Of a stretch of 64,000 bases of DNA, positions 1-12,209 are shown one piece after another (position 1 is the first letter of the stretch; every line of letters begins with the position of its first letter). Source of the DNA: Podospora comata. Lineage: Eukaryota; Ascomycota; Sordariomycetes; Sordariales; Podosporaceae. The position numbers and the translations under genes are program-made. The stretch covers positions 5,642,001-5,706,000 of the forward strand of contig CP071493.1 in the NCBI GenBank assembly GCA_017354895.1, in the 5' to 3' direction. The notes beneath the pieces were generated by a model, which was not told the DNA's origin, searched no databases, and saw only the letters and a list, made by a program, of their open reading frames with translations.

Positions 1-711
1 GTCTTGGATGATGCAGATTGCATCAATCCAGATGTGCTCCATCCCCAACTGGCGTGTGACATCTATAGCGTCTTGGAGTGTCTGCGGCAGGGTTTCAAGG
101 TCAAACCCTTCTCTCAACTCGTCGATGTTGTCTAGGGTGGTTCTGAAGAGACCATCCGAGCCCCAGCAGTAGCTTAAAGCGATGTATTCAACGTCGCCAA
201 TGTCGTCACTGTCCACAAGTTGGAGCTGATCAACACCTTCGGCGCAGTAGATGAGACGTGTTGGCTGAAGATCTGAGGTGCGCTGGGAACATTCAGGGTG
301 GTTTTCTTCACACTCTTCAAGACATCTTCTTGTGAATTCGATTGGATCCTCGGGGGTGAGTCCTGGCTGGTCACGACCTTCATCAGGATCGTAGTCTACA
401 AAGATATTATTAGAATTAGACAATTGTTTGTTTGATGAGGAAGAGCAAATGGGAGATATACCGAGCTTGACATAAACCTGCAGGGCATACCCGCCGGAGA
501 AGTCGAAATAGAACCGGTTCTGTCTTTCATCTAGACGCACCCATGCTTCAAGGTCGTCGGTTGAGCCTAGATCAGGGTGAATTGATGTCGCGGTGCTACA
601 AATGAACTGACAAATCTCGCAGTCTGTGTCGGATTCCCAGACCCATTTGTACTGGCTACCGGGAGAGAACTCTGGGTCCTCTGGGATGAGGTTGCGGCAG
701 CTGTCGCACAT
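1..711 (-). CDS. HET (heterokaryon incompatibility) domain protein, N-terminal part
   Basis: The minus strand is open from an ATG at 711 to the window edge (237 codons), so only the amino-terminal part is present. The reading contains the signature blocks of the HET domain (PF06985) in order: 'YIALSYCWG' near residue 180, 'LPQTLQDAIDVTRQLG' near 210, and 'IWIDAICIIQD' at the edge. A cysteine-rich start (CDSC, CEIC) precedes it. Proteins of this family trigger cell death when genetically different fungal cells fuse; whether this one does so is inference. A 66-nt stretch at about 390-455 (GTATAT..TTTGTAG with a CTAAT branch-like word) could be an in-frame intron, since removing it leaves the frame unchanged. 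The gene is cut by the window, not by mutation. Confidence 0.9.
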   Translation of the reverse strand, partial: MCDSCRNLIPEDPEFSPGSQYKWVWESDTDCEICQFICSTATSIHPDLGSTDDLEAWVRLDERQNRFYFDFSGGYALQVYVKLGISPICSSSSNKQLSNSNNIFVDYDPDEGRDQPGLTPEDPIEFTRRCLEECEENHPECSQRTSDLQPTRLIYCAEGVDQLQLVDSDDIGDVEYIALSYCWGSDGLFRTTLDNIDELREGFDLETLPQTLQDAIDVTRQLGMEHIWIDAICIIQD

Positions 712-2025
712 GGTGTTTAACTTGCCGTTGCCGGTGTGTGAGAAATTAATTACTTGGGACTTTGACTGTGGAAGAGAAGAAGAAAAACTGTCGACGATAT
801 AACTGGCGTTTGAGGGCAGTGGTCCGCGTGCGAGGGAGGTTGGGCAAAGTCCGCTGGTCGTTCTTTGGCAGGTTGGGACTTTATAGGATTCATGAGGCGA
901 GAATATCACCAACGAAAACCAGGGATTGGTGGTTGGTGACATGGCGCCATGTGTGTTGGTGCACTGATCTGGTCTCATTCTTCAACCTAAGTCATGCTGT
1001 TGGCTCTGTAGTACATGTGGTAGAATTAGGGCTGCGGTGAGGCTTGGCGATTGTATGACGTGCTCCTATCTTCCACTAGGCCTTGGACCTCATAATGCCC
1101 GGTACGGTAAGCATTGAAAGTTCGTTGCGCTCATGAAGTGGGGAGGAGCTGTCTCTAACTGACTTGCTCGAAGTTAAATATCTTCATCGAGTTCTTCGGG
1201 GATGTAAATCGAGGTTTTCAAGTATGCAACTTACGGTGTAACACACATATTTTGGTCAAGAGGAGACCTACCAAAACATTATTTATTTTGGAGCGACATC
1301 AAGATTAATGGTGCTATGTAAAATAAAATCAGACCAAGGCAATGGAGGGCTGTTCGTATGTCAAACTCACAGATTTGCTTAGGCCAAGCAACGCAAGCAA
1401 CAAAGCCCAATGAATTAATGACCTTGGAAGCAAAATGCCTGCGGTCATCAACGGGCTGTGGAATTCCTCAGAAAGAGTCTTGGTGGGCATTAAAAATTGT
1501 AACAACGACAGGTGCTATGTAGATGTGTATTACAGGTTATATTTTCAACAAATCGTCAGATGGCTGGCGGTCTTGAGCGTTCGTCCCAGTTAAGCCATAG
1601 CATCCATGTTAGGATGAAATTACCTGCAGCGTTGGCACCGACACTGTCTAGGCTCGAGCCCACAGATCATCATTTCTTTTACCTTCTAAGTAAATGATGG
1701 GTCGAAACAGTTGTGCCAATGGCTCTTTCCCCAAACTGGTTGTTGCTTGGAAGACGACTCCTTAGCTTGACGGAGGATGGAACGATGGAGATATCCGCCC
1801 AAAATATTGCCCCACACACACAACAGATAGATTGTTTTTATTTTTGCCTTGTAGTTCTCGTGGCCCCGTGGTTTCTGTTTTTTCTTCTTTTTTTTCTCAA
1901 ATCTCTCCCAGGCGCACTACTTCCTCTTACACGCGCCCTTTTCTCGCTCCCAAACGGCCCTCGTTTTATCCCAGCTCCCACAGCAATCTATTTGTACGGA
2001 CGATCCCAGATTAGCAGCATTCACC
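712..2025. other. Intergenic region between divergent genes
   Basis: No convincing gene. It should hold the promoters of the leftward HET gene and the rightward gene at 2026. The last 200 bases before 2026 are strongly C/T-rich (T runs at 1880-1900, then CTC/CCC words), which is typical of a fungal core promoter and leader. Small ORFs at 762-1040 and 1713-2063 lack homology or coding character. Confidence 0.6.
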
Positions 2026-3030
2026 ATGTCCGCCTCCCTCGCCAAGCATGCCGAAAGCTTTGATCTCTGTTCCCTTTGGCCTGGCTTTGCGGACCGCAGA
2101 GTGTGGGTGAAAAAGGAGCTTGGCGACTTTTTTGAGAGTCCGGGGTTTTTGCGCCCATGTGATAGTCAAGACACTTTGATACTTCGGAATCTGGCGCTCG
2201 TGTTTCGGTGCGTCTCCTGGTTTGTTGATGTTCGGGGTAGCGAGAACACAAGTATTCAAAGGTGGTTGCCCATGCACTGGGTAACCCGCGCCTCTATGCA
2301 GGCTTGAAGGGCATTGAGAGAAACTTTCTTGCCCACAGGGCTGACTATCTCGATGAAAAGGGGGGTCCGGCATATACTGAAGATTTAATCGATGATCAAG
2401 AACTCCTCCTCGAGTTGGTTGACGGCTTATCAGAGGTGGAAGACGTTCACCCGTCACTTGGCGCATTATATCGACATGCCGACTGCCGCGAAAGATGGCA
2501 TTTGCTCCTCCAGCATGTCAAAGACACCGGCGACCTCAGGGCTTGGGACACAGATCCTGATACGACCTTTGGGGATACTAGAAACGATGCGGTTATGCGA
2601 AGCAGGAAAGCCAATGTGAATATCGTCGATACGGATATGGACACAGAGTCTGAAGATAACGGCGCTATCATTGAGGGCCCCAATGCCAACAACGGTATGA
2701 GAAATGTCCTCAGTGCCCTAGCTATGTCAGTGCAATAGGCTATAGCTACCATGACTCACTCCCAGGTCACGATACTGCGACATGGATCCCGTACAACGCC
2801 GATGTTGCGAGACTCGCGGATGGGCTGGCAGAGCATCTGCCAGCTATCTTGCAACATTTCGCGGACTTTGACGCCACCGGTAATGTCCTCCCAGGCATAT
2901 TCACGAGGCTTCGCGTTGCAGTGCGTGTTGATCACGAGTTTGTGCAACGGTATGCCACCGCAGCCCGACAGAGTTTCGGATTGAGGAGGAAGACTCGGAC
3001 TCGGATGACAGTCTGTTTGTTACCCAGTGA
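2026..3030 (+). pseudogene. F1 family copy 1, unrecognised protein, frameshifted
   Basis: I do not recognise this family, but the same protein is encoded three times in the window (here, 10636-11636 minus, 54937-55906 minus). Exon 1 opens at ATG 2026 with 'DLCSLWPGF' and 'ELGDFFESPGFL', matching 'DLSTVCPGF' and 'DLRQFFEDPSFF' of copy 2. At about 2238-2241 the frame must change for the match to continue ('SKVVAHALGNPRLY' against 'SKIVAATLGYSRLY'). The core 'RHADCRERWHLLL' near 2480 and an acidic tail follow. A 44-nt intron (2695-2738, GTATGA..CAATAG) joins an exon 2 whose 'ADGLAEHLPAILQHFADFD' matches copy 3. The conserved ending 'DDSLFVTQ' (stop 3028-3030) lies in yet another frame. So there are two frame breaks, or two sequence errors. 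The promoter-like C/T-rich leader is intact, which suggests recent loss. Confidence 0.7.
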
Positions 3031-6000
3031 GACTTTCTCTCGTTTGTTTTCTGGTACACAGTGCTTTCTCTTGTACCAAAACAGGACAGTCATGCAATAG
3101 CGTGATATATTGTGTTGTGTCCCTGCCGCACGTCAACTTCGTTGTTTAAGAGTTTCATGATTGCTATCTTATATGACATAGGCATCAGATTCCGCAGTTC
3201 TGGTTCGTGGTTTGTCTTTAACATGGGAAGAATACCGTTTGAGAGAAGTTCGAGTTGGAAAGCATGTCGGCAGTTTGTATCATGAGGAGGATAAGGTACC
3301 TAGGTAGCTTTGATATGCACGTGGGTCTCGTGGTTACTAAGGGAGGTTCTTAATCCAATTAAAAATTACACATTTGGCTGCTGAATCGTCTGATGCCTTG
3401 TGAGTGATCAGCGAATGTTGCAAACCTAACCCAGATCAACCCCCAGGAACAGGGCAACGACAAGACTATCATGACGCGTAACCACCATTTCGCCTACCCC
3501 ACTGTCGATCCAATAGACTGACCTGGCCGGAATAGATAGATGTAGGACTGCGGCAACCGATCTACTTGAAAAATTCACAAAGTCCTTATCAACAAAGCAG
3601 TCCATGAGCTTGGCGTCTCCCGCATGCGCATGCAATTCAACCTCCAGGCATCAAGGGTGGGAAGTCACCTTACAGCTGATAGTACCGAGTCTCGTAGCTG
3701 TACCACTCCGCTTCAACACTCCATTATCGATCACCAATTCTCAAGGGTGGGATAGCTGTCACAGTGTGTGCCTTGGAGCAGTAATATTCGCCTCCTCCAA
3801 CAACGCAGCTGATAGTGGAAGGACAACATCAAAATACCAACGATATGAAGAGATGTGTGGGTTTCCCGCTCGTCAGCCAGCCCTGCCAAGGAATAGCATA
3901 GGGCGGTGAATCTTCTGGAAAGCCAGGCATCCATCAGCTTTGTAGGACTGTTTAAATTAGCAAGCTGAATACCATCGCTCGGAGCGGTCACGTCCGGTTT
4001 AAACCAGGCAGATTCGTGAACCCTCTCGTTCTAAAACTAGAGACCAGTTTACCAACGCGTCATTATGCGAGTCGATATTGACTATCAGAGAACCATCACG
4101 ACGGTGGCTTACTCTTCCTAATGATGCCGCGATTCTGGAAGGGCCGCAGGCTAGATCAGTAACAAAACCGAGATCGCTTTCTAGCTGCCTGCTTGCCATG
4201 TGCTGATTGCTGCAGGGTTGACATGGCGTTTATACAAGCCCCTTCCAAGCCTTCACCATCCGAACCCCATCACGAGACATGATGGGTAATCCTCACAATG
4301 TCAACGAGGAGGGACGGAAGAGGAAGCAATGTAATGTTACATGTCTTCCCCAAGTCCGCGTATTCCGCTGAGCCGCTGTCTCTCGCTTCTGCTGCCCATA
4401 GATTGCTTAGACGGATAGTGGATGACTGAAAGTTCTGGTGGATGTATGAAGGGGTACAGCCGGGTGAAGCTCCCCGGTGGGCGCAGCTGCGTCTGATTGA
4501 AGCGCTTGTGACACATGCTTGTCGTCGAGGATGGTGCTGAATGGGGATCACCACCACCTGCTATATCCATTGAAAAAACCAAGCATGTGTACATGCCATC
4601 GTTTCGGGCCTGACGCACAGAGACCGAGACATCCTCAAACAGCCCCAATTGGGAAGGGGTTTGTAAGGCTTACCACATACAGTATGCCCAGAAAGTTAAA
4701 TTGTTGCTGTTGCAATATGTATATGACCGTTGGCGTCATTACACAACGGCCACATGTTGACGTTCCCTTGCCGGATTTTGATCCCTACCTCAAAGAGACA
4801 ATGGCCCCTTTTACCTTCCTAGAGAGTCAGTTGTTCGTTGACACACTTCTTGGCTTGAGAGATCATGGTGGTCAACCGCTTTGAGCTGCATCAGTAGGTT
4901 TCCTGGTAGAGCAGCCGTCTCACCAGACCATCGGATGGACTCCATCTACCACTAAACAACCATCTCAATAGTGCGAGCCACACCCGTTGCGAACGGAGAG
5001 TATAGACCGCGGAGACAACACCCGAGAGAGAATCCAGAAGATAGATGTAAAATGATGCAAGAGAGATATATGGCCCCAAGCGCAGGCCTTGAATGCCGCG
5101 TGCTCTCCGTAAAACATGCCGCCGGGCATCTCGGGCACGAACCGCAACGAAACTCAGCCCGGAAAGCGGCACCATCGTCGGCAAATAATGACACGAGTTG
5201 GAGTAGGTTACATTATCCTTTTTTCTCTGGGGAAGTGCTTCCTGCCAAGAGACGGTTTGCTTGTTAGCGAGGAGAGAATTCAATTTAGCCTGGGCCGTGT
5301 CGCTGTTCACCTTCCCGCCTTTTTAGCCTGTCCACAGCTTCCAATTTTGGCATCGACGCAGTTGCAGTTACTTGCTAGGGGTGCGCAGCAGGCGGGCTCT
5401 GACCGATAAGACGAACTGACTGGGCTGCATGGCAGACTGGCATTGCGAACCAAAAGAAAAACAAGTCGGGAAATAGGCCCACGACGACGACGGCTTGGCT
5501 CTGTCTTGGCTGCTTTCCATCCCACGCCCGCCATATTCTTTTGACGTTGGAGGGGGAGGTCCTCATCGTGGTCGGTCTCGTCCCAAGGGTTCGGTGCCCG
5601 CTCGGGAGGATCTGGTGATCGCAATGGTGGGCGGGCGTCGGCGGGCTGGCTGCTGGCTGCTGGCTGCTGGCTGGACCTGGTGAACGGGATGTGGGAATAG
5701 AAGTTGGCTCCGATAATTTCTCCAGTAGGTACTCCGTACACACCAACGTAAAGTTGCTCGTCTCGCTACGCTTAACCACCGAATACCCTTTTCTGCCGAA
5801 AGAGCACAACCCGCTCTTTTCTCTGCGCCCCTGCAAGAACCTTGATGGATCATATGGGGATGGCTATGGCGAGGAACTAAGTGAGGAACAACTCGCTGGC
5901 AGTCAGTTCCTCACAGCTGAGGTCATCCATGTCGCTGTCGGGAAACTCGGGATGTCAGGGAAGAGGAAGTTGTGCATTGGATGGTCCGTGGACCGGACGA

Positions 6001-7385
6001 GGTGATCTTGCTGCATGTTCTCGAAATTGAAAGTGTGGGAACCGCTTTATTAGAAAGTGCTCACCTGGACAGGAAACGGCTGCCTGACATTTTGCTGTTG
6101 AGGTTGCGCCCCCATCCAGCATCGGCAGGCACGTCTCCCGGCTATTCTGGCCGAGCACTACCCAGCATTAACTTAGCAAACCCCTCGCATGCTCGCACCA
6201 TACACGGGCGCGGCAATCAATCTGATCAATCACAGCTCTGCGTTAGCTGCGCAGGTTTCGGTCTCGCAAGAAAAAAGACGGGGGGACAACACGGTCCTTT
6301 ATTGCAAAGCCGCCCATTCACTCTCTTGTCATCTAAACCTGAAGCAACCAACTTAATATCGCCGTCCAACCGTTTTCGTCTGCCAAACACCTCACCCGAG
6401 TCCGATCACAACTTCCAGTGCCCATCGGAGCCAGGTTGCATTTTATTCCACGATACAGAGTCGATGCCAAGTCCACCAACCAGTCGCTAGTAGTAGTCCC
6501 CCATCTCCCCGCCGTCATACCTCCTCGCCTGTCCCACCTCACCAACCCACACACATCACAATTTGCCCAGCAACATCCCAGCGAGAGGGGCTCTTTCTAT
6601 CTGCGACTTCTTTGTCCAGTTTTTCTCTGCTTGGCTATGCTCTTGGGGCTTACTACATACTTACAGATTCCGTTGTCCCCGAACCCCTCAGCCCCCTTTT
6701 CTTACTCGCTGCCTCTCTGGCCCCCTTTTCTCCACATTCAATACAGTCTCGATACAGTTTCCACTCTCCTCCATATACACCAGGCCCTTCCCGCGATAGC
6801 TACGTACCTCCCGGTCTTCATCTGCCAAATTTGGGTCAAATCCATCGGATTGATTGCATGGCAATCTAGATGAATTGACGTCAATTCCGCTAGTTTACCT
6901 CAGCGGCCAGCCCCGACATCCACTGGTCCTCTGTCACTTCTGTGCTGGAACGACTTGACAGCAGGTGGCAGAGGTGCAGAGTTGCAGAGCACCAGACTTG
7001 ACACTGGGGCTGCTCCAGTGGTGGTACGCTGCGCACCTGGTTTTGGCCGCCGCTCCTGACGGCGGGTACTACACTGTCAACACAACTGCCGCGCCTGTCT
7101 GGGGGGGTGTCTGGTACTGTCTGTTGTGTGCATCCAGAACAGCGGGAGCCGTCCGTGGAGAACGTGGAGAACAAGAAGGCCCTTTCTCCCGCGGCGTTGT
7201 ACCTTGTGCGACTCTACACTGCCTTTCTCCCCCTCGTCCGTGTTCTCAAGGCGCTCCTGATCCCTAAAAGGCCGAGACACGACCCTCTACCTTTCCTCTC
7301 TGGGATCCCGCTAGTCTGGTCTGGTTCCACGATGCAGTGATGCAGCCTATGCACCCCGCGAGCCAGCCACGTTGCGCCTGCTCCC
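3031..7385. other. Long gene-free region, regulatory leader at right end
   Basis: In 4.3 kb I find no ORF with family resemblance or convincing splice structure. Many overlapping 60-150 codon ORFs on both strands have no coding signature. From about 6420 to 7385 the plus strand is pyrimidine-rich (many CCC, CTC and TTCT words), consistent with a long promoter and 5' leader of the zinc-finger gene that starts at 7386. Long leaders with upstream ATGs are common for fungal regulators; that role is inference. Confidence 0.5.
5643..5675. repeat. Short tandem repeat, GGCTGCT-type 7-mers
   Basis: About four and a half head-to-tail copies of a 7-mer (GGCTGCT with minor variation) lie in the gene-free region. 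No function is apparent; replication slippage explains it. Confidence 0.8.
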
Positions 7386-9312
7386 ATGTCGGATTTTCAA
7401 AATCGAGCAATGCACCATGACGGACTCTACTCGACGGCAGCTATACACGCTGGCCATCACCATCACCAACATCACCATGCCATGCATCCTCCACAAACAC
7501 AGCCGCCGATGATGGATCACTGCGTGACGACTTGCCCGTAAGTGACCGTCTCCCTTGCTCGCCGTTCGTCCTCGACGCCCTGACAGAACTAACTTGCACC
7601 CACCGTCTAGGTATGAGGAAAAGATAATACAGAATGGCGCAGTGGCACGTATGGTGCTCATGTTCATTCGGGAACTCGTCGAGCATTCCTCTCATCAACC
7701 ACGGCAGAGTTATGCATGCCCCATGACGAGGTGCCACAGACCCTTCCCCGGGCCGCTCCAACTCATTCAACACCTCCTATCCTGCTCGGAGGTTTCGACC
7801 GGCGAGTTCACCTGCGACAAGTGTAACCATTGGCACACATTTCCCACCAGCGATAAGGAATGGGAACAATGGGCGGCCGTGAAGACACAGCAAGCTTCTG
7901 GGAATGAGCAAGGGCAGGTGCGGAGGAAGCGGAGTCTTGGTTCGAAAATCAAGGGTTTTGCTACTCTGACCAAAAGAGATCCGCGCAAACAAAATCCCGC
8001 CCCGGATATCCATTTCAAGACCGAGTACTCGATGGATAGTCGGCCGAGTACCGCGGCGTCCTCAACCCCAAGCACCACATTTACAAGCCGATGTTCTGAG
8101 CATCATCTGCATTACCAAACCCATGGCCACGGAAATTCCACGGCCTTTTCCACTCACCATAAGCCACCTTTGCTACCTGCGGGTGTACCAGCAATCGATG
8201 GCAATGGTTTGTTTTGGCCAGGGTTTAGTGCTGACCAACTTGGGAACATGCCTTCTAGTGTTCCATCTGTCACACCTTCATCTACACTGGACACCGGTTC
8301 TTCGAAGGCGATCTCCCAAAACACTTCTCAGACCACGCTGTTCACACCTAGCTTGAACGGATTCCCACCTCCTGTGGCGTCTGTCCAGGTCCCAACAACT
8401 ATGGAACAGCAACAGCAGTATATGTTTGGCACACACGCATCGTTTAATGGAATACCATCTCCAGTATCCGCCCAGCCACCACCCTCCGCAATGGTGTTGG
8501 ATGAACCCATAAACATGAGCGGGGCAGACCTAACACCAACCGAACTTCGCTCGCCGGTATCAAATGAAAGCCTGAACCACGGCTGGTGGGGAAACAAGCT
8601 TGGAATCGAAACAGCCCGAGCAGTGCCTACTACCACAGGATCGGGTACCTGCTTCCAGATGCAGTCTCCGATTGGTACCATTGATGGGATGATGACTAGA
8701 GACGTCACAAGCGGTCTTACAACGCCCACCTCGCCATGCCGACACGCATCACCGTTCTTCCCGATCCCGCAATCCTCCGCTCATCCGATGTCACGAGCTC
8801 TCAGCCACGAATCGATGCAAGCAGGCATAACGCCAGTTTACAACTCACCAGGGACAAACGCCAGCCATGTGGATTCCCTGTCACCGCAGACAGACCACGA
8901 TCCTCACTCTCTGTCGCTCCGAACACCCTTTGAGCCGGCACCGGAGGATCTAGTCTGTGATGAGTGTCAATGGAAGCCCCGAGGCGTGAGGGAGAATTTG
9001 AAGGGGTATTTACGGAAGCATAAAAACACACACAAAGGGTTGAGGTTGTCGTGTGATGTGGTGGGTTGCACGAAGACGTTTAGTCGGTTGGATAATCTCA
9101 AGAAACATAAGAAGGATAAGCATGGGATCGAAGACTTGGCTACGGGGGCGACTTGTGCGCAACCACCTCCAAAGCAGATGGTGGAGGAGTTTCATGGGCA
9201 GCATCATCATGTGGAGGATGAGACGGAGCATAAGCGGCCGGGAACGGTGGACTCGGAGGTACGGGATATGTCGGGAGATTATTCGATGCTTTGGCCGGCA
9301 TTGCACTTTTGA
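7386..9312 (+). CDS. C2H2 zinc-finger transcription factor (617 aa)
   Basis: Exon 1 is 7386-7537, starting at ATG and encoding a short His-rich stretch ('GHHHHQHHHAMH'). A 73-nt intron (7538-7610; GTAAGT, branch CTAAC, CTAG) is followed by exon 2 (7611-9312). Joined, they give 617 residues. A degenerate C2H2-like pair sits near residues 85-130 ('CPMTRCHRPF', 'CDKCNHWHTF'). The C-terminus carries two fingers: 'CDECQWKPRG..HKNTH' near 500 and 'CDVVGCTKTFSRLDNLKKH' near 530. Between them lies about 370 residues of Ser/Thr/Pro/Gln-rich low-complexity sequence, as in fungal regulators. The spacing and 'TFSRLDNLKKHKK' motif support DNA binding in the nucleus; target genes cannot be inferred. The long C/T-rich upstream leader suggests regulation at the mRNA level. 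Splice sites and frame agree, so I consider the gene intact. Confidence 0.9.
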
Positions 9313-10635
9313 GGGTGTGACAAATGAACGAGAGAGATATTGCACATTCTGAATTGGACACCCGCCATACACGCTCATCAGCGTTTTCTTTTCTTTGAAT
9401 ATGTTTTGTTGAGTTGGGCTGGAAAATAATGGCCTTGCCCTCCGGTGGGGTTTGGCAGGAATGGGAATGGGAACGGACAGCAAAACGCATTTTCTTTTTC
9501 ACTTTACATACATGTACTCTTGCAGATACCCAACAGTCTTTGATGGATTTGGGGTGAGATCCCCGACCGCAAAGTACTACTTACCTTACTGTTCTGTTTT
9601 CTTTGATCTATGGCGTCAGCCTAGTTGTCATCGTTTGGTGGCGGATTGTCTCATCTCAGCTCTATGTGTTGGTTGTCTGTTTGATACCTACAAGCCGAAC
9701 AAGTAAGCGGCTTTGGATTTATCAAAATATAATAGGATATATGTTCTCTGAAAGGCATAAATCGTTGCTTGTTCATCCTGATTTAACTTTGAAGACGTTT
9801 ATGATAGGCCACTGGCCCCTAGCATAACCGCCACGCTGAGAACAGATGTCTCTAGATTGAGGCTCAAAAGGTTTCACCTCCCAGCACTGCTCCCTTAGGA
9901 TTGGTGGGTTATGAAGATGTATGCTTGGAGATCGTTCAAGTTTGATTCAGCCAAAGCAAATCGACAATGAAGACTAAGGTGCAGTAGTCCGGTCGGCGAC
10001 TCGCTCCGGAAGGTATAGGGGTAGCTGGGGAAGCTTTTGATATTATCTACCCTTTTATTCATGTTGCCATCACGCTTGAGGTCACCTTTCTGCATCCGCT
10101 TGGGATTGGCTGCAAAGGACTTGAGGCCAAGGTTGTGGCAAGTGCCCTTGGGTATTAGGATTATGTTATCAAATTAATTGAAAATTAAGTTTTGCTCATG
10201 ATGGTTCCCAAGGTATAACGGCTTGTTCTAGAGTAATCGTTAGCTTGGGTTTAAAAAAAAGAATTCAAAGTAATTAGCTGCGGCCAACGACTTAAAGGTA
10301 CGGGGATGGGGGTGACTAATGATATTATTAGTTGTTACAAAATATTGAATGACAAACGAAAAGGCGATATTGAATAGATAATTCGATACTTGACTGTAAC
10401 TTGGTGAAATTTCCAGCCCTTCTTTTACTACAATTCAAGTTGACTGTTTTGACCTTGGCCGAATCAAATTGACAATAATCTTCCAAGGCCCCCAAATCCC
10501 CAGGCCCAAACGTCCTCACTACTGGACTGCTTAAATTGTTGGTTGCTACTTATCGAGTCAGCATCTTGCAAACCGAAACCAATACAAAGATACATACAAA
10601 AGAAAAGCAAATAGCAAAACAAAGAAAGGCCGGTC
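9313..10635. other. Intergenic region, no gene seen
   Basis: 3' flank of the zinc-finger gene and 3' flank of F1 copy 2 (convergent). It is A/T-rich around 10130-10400. No ORF has family resemblance, and no RNA gene was recognised. Confidence 0.6.
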
Positions 10636-11636
10636 TTACGGTGTGACGAAAAGACTCTCGTGATCGGTGTCCCCCGCATCTTTTCCACTGCTCACCGGCT
10701 TCTTCAAACTCCCTCACCAGTCGCAACATCATCGGCAAGTTGGCCGCTAACCCGTCGGCGAAGGCAAGGATACCCGCGCCAGGCACAAGCCGATTACGGG
10801 TGGCTTTGGGGGTGGCCGGCTCAACCTCCTAGCCTGGACCGGGGTCGGGACCGGAGGCAGGGTCACCGGGAGAAGAAGCTGCATCCACGTGGCTCAAATC
10901 GGCGTCGAGGCCGGGCCGGAAACCAAGGATTCTGAACTGGGAGCTCCGCTAGCCGAGCTGGTCGGATCATCAGCTGAACGGGGAATCTGGTGACAAGTTC
11001 AGTCATGTGTTAATTAGCTTTCCCTGAGTGATTGGAAACCTGATGTAAACACATACCTCTACCGAGATCGCTCTCCTCCTCAGACCCAGATGTCCAGTCC
11101 GAGTCACTATCCCCGACGGTCATATCTCCGGTGACTTTCAACTCCTTCAAAAAGTCCTGCCATCTCTCTTTGCAGTCCGCAAGACGATAGTTGGGGCCGA
11201 GTAATGATCTAACCCTGCCAAACTTGAGGGTGTCGTCCATGATCCTCAACATATACACCTGTGTGGGCCTCGCATTCAGCGAAAACCGGGGGCATTCGTT
11301 GCTGGCCAAGTAAAGCTTCCGATTGGTGAGAAATTTATCAAAAATCGAGCTAAAACTGGCGTATAAGCGCGAGTACCCCAGCGTTGCTGCCACAATCTTG
11401 GAATGCCTTCTGTTCCCAAGTAATTCAATGAACCAACGATGGGCTTTGAATAGCAGAGTCAGGTTATTCAAAAAAATCTCATTGGCCTGGTAAATTTGGG
11501 GGAAGAAAGACGGATCCTCAAAAAACTGACGAAGGTCATGATCATCTGCTTTCACAAACACTAGATAACCGCGACTGAACCCCGGGCAAACGGTAGAAAG
11601 GTCCAGCCAAATCGTGCTTGGATCGGCGAGAGGCAT
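10636..11636 (-). pseudogene. F1 family copy 2, unrecognised protein; intact exon 1, damaged exon 2
   Basis: Exon 1 runs from ATG 11636 to a donor at about 11056 (G|GTATGT) and is open for about 193 codons. It holds every block of the family: 'CPGFSRGYLVFVK', 'LRQFFEDPSFF', 'FLNNLTLLFKAHRWF', 'IVAATLGYSRLYA', 'YRLADCKERWQDFL' and an acidic 'GDSDSDWTSGSEEESD' tail. After the intron (acceptor CACCAG at about 10997) the homologous exon is recognisable by 'ILAFADGLAANLPMMLRL' near 10700-10760 and the family ending 'DHESLFVTP' (stop at 10636-10638). These pieces lie in different frames, a stop codon interrupts the Pro/Ala/Ser-rich linker, and about 40 residues present in copy 1 are missing. A shortened protein from exon 1 could still be made. 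Its cellular role is unknown. Confidence 0.65.
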
Positions 11637-12209
11637 CTTTCGAGTCGAGAAACTGGCGATCGACAGGAAAGGAGAAATACGGGGTCTGGAAAGTACCTAG
11701 TCAGCCAAATACCAAAGCAATCAGGCTATTCGAGATTAAAACTGTGTATACATACATATACACGCTGGCAGGTGCCCAGGTGATCAGGAGAGCACACACT
11801 GCGAATCAATTTGGTGGCGGGCTTTGGAGTCGTGAAACTGAGAAATAAATAAGAACAGGACAATGCCCTATTCACATACTGTCATCAGCTATCATCAATT
11901 TCCCACCACTTATTGAATACACTGTTGTGGTCTTTGCCGGCAAACCCCACGGATTGCCTAAATCATTTATAGACTCCCGTCCTAAAGGTGGCATGACACT
12001 GTACGACTGGCGTCATGGTACATGTATCTAGGTAGGTAGGTAGTGGGGATTTGGAGCCAGGGGTGTATATGCGGTTGTCGAGAAACATGATACATCACGA
12101 CGGGCTGGCAGGAACGATTAATGCACTGAAAACGCAGATCCGTTCTCATTCGCCTCAATATTCCGAACCCAACAGAGTCACCATGGCGGTTGAAGTACCG
12201 CGTGAGAGT
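11637..12209. other. Intergenic region between two minus-strand genes
   Basis: Upstream side of F1 copy 2. It contains TAGGTAGGTAGGTAG at about 12030-12045, one of several such words in the intergenic DNA of this window. No gene was seen. Confidence 0.5.

Noticed and set aside
174-383. 69-codon minus ORF inside the HET gene
   Set aside because: It lies in another frame of the HET coding sequence, whose own frame carries the family motifs.
5307-5836. Two overlapping minus ORFs of 144-153 codons
   Set aside because: No domain, no splice structure, and composition (Ala/Pro/Arg/Ser) follows the local GC-rich repeat at 5643-5675.
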